DNA of 22,758 nt from Undibacterium sp. GTDB taxonomy: Bacteria; Pseudomonadota; Gammaproteobacteria; Burkholderiales; Burkholderiaceae. Every line of letters begins with the position of its first letter. Position 1 is the first letter of the stretch. Below, in pieces: positions 17,589 through 22,758 of the stretch. Made by a program: the position numbers and the translations under genes. The notes under the pieces are model-generated. The model saw nothing but the letters and a program-made list of their open reading frames with translations. It ran no database searches and was not told the origin of the DNA. The stretch covers positions 1 through 22,758 of the forward strand of contig JACMRF010000110.1 of the NCBI GenBank assembly GCA_014376575.1, read 5' to 3'.

Positions 17589-19514
17589 ATGTCAATGTAC
17601 CGTCAACTATGGCTTGCCATCATCCTCAGCACATCACTGTCCCTCGTCGGAAGTCTGTTAGCGTCTACGCTCAGTTCAAGAGCTTACCTCAAAGAACAAT
17701 TGAGAATGAAGAACGCCGATAATGCGACCGTTTTAGCCTTGTCGCTGAGTCAAAAAAACATTGATCCAGTTGAGCTTGAACTGGTCATTGCCGCGCTCTT
17801 TGATAGCGGGCATTATGCGTCGATTCAGGTCACTGATCCTGCTGGCAAAAAAATTGTTGAGCGCATCGCGTCGACTGAAAAAATGAACGTTCCGTCCTGG
17901 TTCATTAATATACTACCGATTTATTCTACCCCTGGCCAAGCGCAAATCAGCAGCGGCTGGAAGCAACTTGGCACCATCTCCGTGGTCACGCAAAGCGGAT
18001 CAGCCTACCAAACATTGTGGAACTCAACGCGTGAGATGATCACCACACTTGCCCTCTCCGGCTTGATTGCCGGTTATTTGGGGACGCTGATTTTACGTCG
18101 CTTAAAACGCCCCTTACGCGCGGTAATTGAGCAAGCAAAAGGGATGAGCGAGCGGCGCTTCATCATCACGCCTGAGTCCAAGGTGCCGGAACTACGCCAG
18201 CTATCAACGGCGATGAATTCAACAGTCATGTTATTGAAATCAATGTTTGCCGAAGAAACGCTGCGACTGGAATCTCTCCGCAAACAAGCCAATACTGATT
18301 CCGTTACCGGGCTGGCCAATCGCAATCATTTCATGGCGCAGTTGCACGTCGCAGTGGACGAAGAAGATGCGCCTTCCGGTAGTTTAATTATCCTGAGATT
18401 ATCTAATCTGGCGGACGTTAATCGCCAGTTAGGGCGCAATAAAGCAGACGCTTTATTGAAAACAATCGGAACCCTACTTTTATCGCAGGAAGCACTGTCA
18501 TCAGATGGTTTTGCTGCCCGTCTCAACGGTACGGACTTTGCGTTCACGTTCCGCCGAGCAGAACCCGAAGCCATTGCACACATTTTATTGCTGGCCATTA
18601 CGACTGAGCTTGCTCTCATCGAAAACAATCCTGCCGCTGTCTTTATCGGTTTTGGAGAATTCGACTATGGCACCTCTCCAAGCGCGCTGTTATCTCAAGT
18701 TGATGCGGCGGTTGCCAGTGCAGAAACTGCTGGCGTCAGTGATGTGCGCCGCGCCGCGCCGCTGAACATTCAACATGCGCCAAAAAGCAGCGATGAATGG
18801 GTGAGTTTAATTCATCGGGCACTGGAACAAAAATGGGTGAAATTAGCCTTATTTCCCGTCACTGATTTTAACGGGAAATTATTCCATCGCGAATCTGCAT
18901 TGCGCCTGATGTTTGGTGGCGAATGGTTTCCTGCCGGGCGCTTCTTGCCGATCGCAGAACGTCTTGGCCTGACAGATAAACTCGACCTTGCCGCGATTGG
19001 GCTGGCGCTAGATGAATTGGGCCGCAATAGTTCACTCGAAGACGTGGCCGTTAACCTCTCTGCACAATCCATTCAGAATGCTGATTTCAGAGAACAGTTG
19101 CGTGCCTTATTACTGTCACGCCCTGCCGCGAGCAAACGCCTGTGGTTAGAAATACCTGAAAATGGCGCCTTCGTCAACGTCGATGCATTCCGCGCTTTTC
19201 ATCAAAATATCAGTGCGGCAGGATGCAAAATCGGTCTAGAACATGTCGGCCGACAATTTGACAAAATGAGCCTTATTCACGATCTAAAATTAGACTACGT
19301 CAAAGTCGATGGCGGTTTTATCCGCCATATCGAGATGGACAATGGCAACCAGGCTTTCGTCAAAGGAGTCGCTGCAATTATTCACCGTCTGGGCGCTTAC
19401 ATTTTCGCTGAAGGTGTTAATTCCGATGCCGAGCTGAAGATGTTAACCACCTTGGGAATAGATGGCGTGACAGGCCCTGCAGTCGGAAAAGCTTTCGATC
19501 TTGATGGTAAATGA
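17589..19514 (+). CDS. lapD: LapD, inner-membrane c-di-GMP receptor with degenerate GGDEF and EAL domains
   Basis: Inside-out signalling protein: c-di-GMP bound to the cytoplasmic EAL domain makes the periplasmic domain capture LapG, so the adhesin stays on the cell. Order: TM1 (about 5-27), periplasmic LapD/MoxY N-terminal domain with the LapG-binding tryptophan context VPSWF (Trp104), TM2 (about 150-170), HAMP (about 170-220), GGDEF-like domain (about 245-400) and EAL-like domain (about 405-641). The GGDEF signature is NGTDF (313-317) and the EAL signature is ESAL (435-438). The DDFG-type segment reads LEHVG and the later motifs KVDGGFI and EGVNSD are only partly kept. Loss of both catalytic sets fits a receptor, not an enzyme. 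AAGGAAG precedes ATG 17589. The length of 641 residues is typical of LapD. Confidence 0.94.
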   Translation: MSMYRQLWLAIILSTSLSLVGSLLASTLSSRAYLKEQLRMKNADNATVLALSLSQKNIDPVELELVIAALFDSGHYASIQVTDPAGKKIVERIASTEKMNVPSWFINILPIYSTPGQAQISSGWKQLGTISVVTQSGSAYQTLWNSTREMITTLALSGLIAGYLGTLILRRLKRPLRAVIEQAKGMSERRFIITPESKVPELRQLSTAMNSTVMLLKSMFAEETLRLESLRKQANTDSVTGLANRNHFMAQLHVAVDEEDAPSGSLIILRLSNLADVNRQLGRNKADALLKTIGTLLLSQEALSSDGFAARLNGTDFAFTFRRAEPEAIAHILLLAITTELALIENNPAAVFIGFGEFDYGTSPSALLSQVDAAVASAETAGVSDVRRAAPLNIQHAPKSSDEWVSLIHRALEQKWVKLALFPVTDFNGKLFHRESALRLMFGGEWFPAGRFLPIAERLGLTDKLDLAAIGLALDELGRNSSLEDVAVNLSAQSIQNADFREQLRALLLSRPAASKRLWLEIPENGAFVNVDAFRAFHQNISAAGCKIGLEHVGRQFDKMSLIHDLKLDYVKVDGGFIRHIEMDNGNQAFVKGVAAIIHRLGAYIFAEGVNSDAELKMLTTLGIDGVTGPAVGKAFDLDGK

Positions 19515-19717
19515 GTCGTTTGACGTAGCTTATTCTGGTCAGCAATTTCAATATAAAAATGTAACACGCATATCCTATGCGGCTTACAGACCGAAATTGG
19601 CTGAAAAAGCCCATGGATATTGCGCGTTACTCTTCAAATGTTACTTTTGTTGGACATGTCGCATTCAGCGCATAGCGCGAGATCTTCAGACATCGCAAGA
19701 ACGCACATTTAACAAAT
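19515..19717. other. Intergenic stretch after lapD, no gene seen
   Basis: About 200 bases between the lapD stop and the shared terminator. It contains a small perfect hairpin (GCATA-TCC-TATGC near 19568-19580) and a 72-codon open frame overlapping the lapD end that has no ribosome binding site or recognisable protein. I see no supported gene. Confidence 0.5.
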
Positions 19718-19749
19718 AAAAGCCGGCATAGTGATATGCCGGCTTTTTT
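19718..19749. terminator. Intrinsic terminator between lapD and the adhesin gene
   Basis: A perfect stem AAAGCCGGCAT / ATGCCGGCTTT with loop AGTGAT ends in six Ts on the plus strand and in a T tract on the minus strand too. It can therefore close both convergent transcripts. It lies about 200 bases after lapD and about 210 bases after the adhesin stop. Confidence 0.85.
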
Positions 19750-19773
19750 ATCTCTTACCTGAAGCAAGGTTCA

Positions 19774-19954
19774 TTTAACCCAGAATTTCCATTAGGATTG
19801 GCAATGATGATGGATGCACTTTTCGAGGCAGTTTTGCTGCGAATGAGGCGCCAATAGCGAGCTATTGGCCACGAAGAGCAGAAAAAATGACCGAAAATGC
19901 GCCGTCAGCAAGCCAATAGCACCGCAGGTGCGCTAATGGAAAATCTGGGTTTAA
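19774..19954. repeat. Long imperfect palindrome (MITE- or REP-like element) abutting the adhesin gene
   Basis: The outer ends, TTTAACCCAGAATTTCCATTAG-like at 19774-19795 and its reverse complement at 19933-19954, match at 20 of 22 bases. The centre holds a perfect inverted repeat GCCAATAGC / GCTATTGGC (19850-19858 and 19861-19869). Between them the two arms still align in patches (ATTGGC, TTTTCG, TTTT-CTGC). The right arm has an extra small hairpin GCACC-GCA-GGTGC near 19919-19931. The element ends four bases from the adhesin stop codon. It carries no gene. Whether it is a mobile miniature element or an mRNA 3' structure cannot be told from one copy. Confidence 0.6.
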
Positions 19955-19957
19955 CCA

Positions 19958-22758
19958 TCAATCTACAATCAAGCTACCGTTCTTGATCAGTGTTTGCAGC
20001 AACAAGGTTTCATTCACCACACCGGCAGTCACTGCCGTATAGAGATTCACGCCTTCAATAATGATGGTTTGGTCTTCTGCGCCAGCACTGAAGACGCCAC
20101 CGGAGAATCCGCCATTTTTACTGATATGCAATACCGTGTTGCTGCCTACAATCTGGACATCGATATAGTTGAGAAGATTGGATATTTCAACGCTTGCCGC
20201 CGCATTAGCCGTATTGCCTGAGCTGGTATGCTCACCTTGCAATAAATCTCTTAGGTCTAGCACGTCGCCACCACCGGTTGCGACACCTGCGCCGGTATCG
20301 ATATTGCTATAACCGCCGCCGTAAGTGAAGTCTTTGATGGTATCGACCGCGGGTGACCCAGCGGTGCCACTGTCAGCCAGATGCCAGGCGAAAGTATCCG
20401 ATCCGGCTTCTCCCCACAAAGTATCGTTGCCGCCACCGCCAGAAATATAATCGTTACCTGCGCCGCCTTTAATTATATTGTCAGACGAATTGCCTTCTAT
20501 TCGATTATTGGCCGCATTACCGGTGAAATTAATGGCGGCACCATCGTATGCCATGAGATTTTCAAGATTGGCGCCCAACACATACGTCGTACCACTATTT
20601 GCAGCGACGTAGGTGGCATCTAATTGAACGGTATCGTAACCCTCACCAGCAAGCTCAACAATGGTATCTAAGGTGTCGGAAAGGCGGTAGACGTCATCGC
20701 CAGTGCCACCTGTCAAGGTATCGGCACCTAAGCCACCGATCAGGAGGTCATTCCCGACACCACCGAACAGTTTATCGTTACCCGTACCACCATCTAAGGT
20801 ATCGGCACCAGCACCACCAATTAAGATGTCATTACCACCACCACCGGTCAGATAATCTCTACCGGCGCCACCAGTAATCGTATTGTCCGCATTATCACCA
20901 TCAAGCTTTGCGCCAGTGCGCAATTGCCATGTTGTGCTAGCACCATCGTAGACCAAGTCTTGAATGCGGGTATCGGCAATGGTTGGGGCGTTCTCATGGG
21001 TAAACATCGCCGTATTCGTCAGTGACAGCACCTGATAACTGCCGACCGGATCATTACTTAATTTGTATTCGATCTTTAAGTTGGCATTGCCGCCCTGCTC
21101 CCAATACAGTAACTCTAGTGATTGCAAGCCACCTTGCAAATCACCCAAAGGTACGTTGGTAAAAATACGGGTGGTCGGGGCTTGATTTCCATCGTATTCA
21201 ATCAGTGTTTGGCCAGCAATTTTCAAGCTATAACCATCATCTCCACGGACACGGAAATCATACAGACCAGGCTGGACATAGATATCACCAGAGATACGTA
21301 TCGCTGCATCAGATGTTTTTCCTAAGCCAGATGTGCCGCCGGTATTTAATGCACCGATTTGTGCAATCGCTGTCGGACGATCCTGATCAAGGAAATTACT
21401 GAGTGCTTTCGTTGTCGAATTTGCCGTACCATCACCGACGGGTAAAAAGACGCCGGCCGCAACATTGCTATTGGAGCCCAATGATGAATTGACGACCGGG
21501 GTAGAGCCATAATCCAAACTACGCACCTTGAAAGCAACGTCTGCCACATTGGCACCCGCTGCGCTGGCTGAGCCGACAACACTACTCCCATTTCGGCCAT
21601 CAACAATTTTATAAATATCCTCAACAGAATTGAGATTACCCGCAGCTAAATGAGTACCGAAGGTCGCCGTACCGTCATCACTATGAGTTCGGAATCCCGT
21701 ACCTGGCGCTGCCGTATCATTGTATCCATAGTATTCGCCGTTCAAACCTGTCGCTGTATTGAGCGGGACGACTGACGGTGTACCGGCTGTCAAATCCTGT
21801 GCGCCCGTGACGTTAATCGTCAAACTCGCTTTATCTGTTCCGCCATGGCCATCACTGATCGTATAAGTAAACACATCTTGCACCACCTCCCCGGCAATCA
21901 AGTTCTGTACTACCGGACTGCCATTATTGAGAACGTAAGTGTAACTACCATCGCCATTCAAGGTGACCGTACCGTATGTACCAGCAAGCGCAACGCCGAC
22001 TGATCCTGCAGTGCCAGCGCCTAATTCAGTACCAGTTCGTACTGCAGTTACCGTCAGTACATCCGTCACATCCGCATCGGTATCTTTTCCTGCCGGGGCG
22101 CTAGCACTCTGAATCACACCATTCGCAGCCGTCACGGTGAGGGTAGTAACGGCGGCGTCTTCAGTCACTGCATTGACATCGTCTTTGGCGACAGGAATGT
22201 CGTTCACCGCGGTCACAGAAATATTAATATTGGCCGTTTCTGTCACACCGCCCGAAGTCACTGTGTAGGTGATGGTTGGCACCACGCCGTTGAAGTTGGC
22301 CGTGGGAGTAAAGTCTAAAGTACCGTCTACTTTGAGCGTGACCGTACCACCAGTGACAGCAACCGAACCGTTCACCACTATCGCTAAGCCGTTGATCGCA
22401 GTGATCGTATGGCCTGCGTTTTCAAAACTATCGTTGGCGTTGACGTTGATATTAACCAGCGTGTCTTCGTTGGTCGTGATTACGTCATCGTCGACAATAT
22501 CGGCCACCGGTGTGACGGTAATTGCCACGGTATCGATGTCGCTGAGCGTACCGTCATTGGTCTTAATGGTTAAGGTGTCGCTGCCGTTGTAGTCGGCCGT
22601 TGGCGCAAAGCTCAGGCCGTTCAATGCCCCATTAATTGCTGCTGCTGTGCCCGTAATGGTGATCGTAGCTGTGCCGTTATTGGTGATGACAGCACCGGCA
22701 AAATTAACGGCAGTGAGCGCGCCGTGCACGACTGATACCGTGGTGGTCAGTGAGCCGC
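19958..22758 (-). CDS. Large RTX adhesin, C-terminal part (LapA-like, type I secreted); N-terminus beyond the window
   Basis: The frame is open from 22758 to the TGA at 19958-19960, giving 932 visible C-terminal residues; a GTG at 22729 is not a real start because coding continues upstream. From the N-terminal side I see cadherin-like/VCBS-type beta repeats (LTIKTNDGTLSDIDTVAITV; FTPTANFNGVVPTITYTV; VTLNGDGSYTYVLNN ... FTYTISDGHGGTD), then a PA14-like domain (GLNGEYYGYN coded near 21748; RVRGDDGYSLKIAG; LLYWEQGGNANLKIEY). Seven tandem RTX nonapeptides and a second shorter RTX block follow. Last comes a type I secretion C-terminal region (VDTIKDF, GDVLDLRDLLQGE, ILHIS-like strands). It should bind Ca2+ outside the cell. 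Any LapG cleavage and retention module would lie in the missing N-terminus. lapG and lapD next door, convergent, make it the likely LapG substrate. Confidence 0.9.
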   Translation of the reverse strand, partial: GSLTTTVSVVHGALTAVNFAGAVITNNGTATITITGTAAAINGALNGLSFAPTADYNGSDTLTIKTNDGTLSDIDTVAITVTPVADIVDDDVITTNEDTLVNINVNANDSFENAGHTITAINGLAIVVNGSVAVTGGTVTLKVDGTLDFTPTANFNGVVPTITYTVTSGGVTETANINISVTAVNDIPVAKDDVNAVTEDAAVTTLTVTAANGVIQSASAPAGKDTDADVTDVLTVTAVRTGTELGAGTAGSVGVALAGTYGTVTLNGDGSYTYVLNNGSPVVQNLIAGEVVQDVFTYTISDGHGGTDKASLTINVTGAQDLTAGTPSVVPLNTATGLNGEYYGYNDTAAPGTGFRTHSDDGTATFGTHLAAGNLNSVEDIYKIVDGRNGSSVVGSASAAGANVADVAFKVRSLDYGSTPVVNSSLGSNSNVAAGVFLPVGDGTANSTTKALSNFLDQDRPTAIAQIGALNTGGTSGLGKTSDAAIRISGDIYVQPGLYDFRVRGDDGYSLKIAGQTLIEYDGNQAPTTRIFTNVPLGDLQGGLQSLELLYWEQGGNANLKIEYKLSNDPVGSYQVLSLTNTAMFTHENAPTIADTRIQDLVYDGASTTWQLRTGAKLDGDNADNTITGGAGRDYLTGGGGNDILIGGAGADTLDGGTGNDKLFGGVGNDLLIGGLGADTLTGGTGDDVYRLSDTLDTIVELAGEGYDTVQLDATYVAANSGTTYVLGANLENLMAYDGAAINFTGNAANNRIEGNSSDNIIKGGAGNDYISGGGGNDTLWGEAGSDTFAWHLADSGTAGSPAVDTIKDFTYGGGYSNIDTGAGVATGGGDVLDLRDLLQGEHTSSGNTANAAASVEISNLLNYIDVQIVGSNTVLHISKNGGFSGGVFSAGAEDQTIIIEGVNLYTAVTAGVVNETLLLQTLIKNGSLIVD
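20389..20496 (-). repeat. Second RTX nonapeptide block of the adhesin
   Basis: Four consecutive nine-residue units (GNSSDNIIK, GGAGNDYIS, GGGGNDTLW, GEAGSDTFA); the middle two fit GGxGxDxUx best and the outer two are degenerate. They would form a short Ca2+-binding beta roll just before the secretion signal. Confidence 0.8.
20684..20872 (-). repeat. Main RTX nonapeptide block of the adhesin
   Basis: Seven tandem 27-base units encode GGAGRDYLT, GGGGNDILI, GGAGADTLD, GGTGNDKLF, GGVGNDLLI, GGLGADTLT and GGTGDDVYR. These are Ca2+-binding RTX motifs that fold after export. The DNA repeat is a by-product of the protein repeat. Confidence 0.93.
21010..21748 (-). other. PA14-like domain region inside the adhesin
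   Basis: The coded segment begins GLNGEYYGYN, as PA14 domains do. The core (GLYDFRVRGDDGYSLKIAGQ ... LELLYWEQGGNANLKIEY) includes the Asp-Asp-Gly motif that coordinates Ca2+ and sugar in PA14 lectins. About 115-130 residues without PA14 character lie between the two parts. Carbohydrate binding is inferred. Confidence 0.7.

Noticed and set aside
18525..18539. Active diguanylate cyclase in LapD
   Set aside because: The signature is NGTDF, not GGDEF/GGEEF, so catalysis is not expected.
19501..19719. 72-codon open frame after lapD
   Set aside because: It overlaps the lapD end, has no ribosome binding site and no recognisable sequence, and ends at the terminator.
20684..20872. Regular 27-base repeats resembling a CRISPR or tandem-repeat locus
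   Set aside because: They are in frame and encode RTX nonapeptides; there are no unique spacers.

Overview
The window looks like chromosomal DNA of a betaproteobacterium, most likely Burkholderiales of the Oxalobacteraceae type. The reasons are a Pil-Chp chemotaxis operon starting next to a rubredoxin gene, a rubredoxin / thiD-like / hemL neighbourhood, a LapD/LapG/RTX-adhesin module and moderate GC content. The family assignment is an inference from gene order and protein style; no rRNA is present to confirm it.

Layout. 1-1635: a class I DNA photolyase on the plus strand, converging on the chemotaxis operon and sharing a bidirectional terminator with it. 1684-11854, minus strand: pilG-pilH-pilI-pilJ-chpA, the signal pathway that controls type IV pili (twitching and surface sensing), read from right to left with short gaps. 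No pilK or chpB (adaptation enzymes) lies within it. 11980-12174, minus: a rubredoxin. 12288-14517, plus: a degenerate ThiD-like kinase, then hemL (glutamate-1-semialdehyde aminotransferase), closed by a strong terminator.

14693-19514, plus: a TolC-type outer membrane channel with an unusual C-terminal NTF2-like domain, then the periplasmic cysteine protease LapG, then its controlling c-di-GMP receptor LapD. 19958-22758, minus and cut by the window edge: the C-terminal 932 residues of a large RTX adhesin (cadherin/VCBS-type repeats, a PA14-like domain, RTX nonapeptides and a type I secretion signal). Between lapD and the adhesin lie a terminator and a long imperfect palindrome of about 180 bp that directly follows the adhesin stop codon.

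How it works together. The right third is a surface-attachment module. The adhesin would leave the cell through a type I system whose outer membrane pore is probably the TolC-like protein. LapG would release the adhesin by cutting its N-terminal region (outside this window), and LapD, when bound to c-di-GMP, would hold LapG back. The left half is a second surface-behaviour system, Pil-Chp. Attachment and pilus-motility control therefore sit about 3 kb apart, separated by housekeeping cofactor genes. The inner-membrane parts of the type I exporter (ABC protein and membrane fusion protein) and the adhesin N-terminus are not in the window. No tRNA, rRNA, CRISPR array, transposase or prophage gene was seen.
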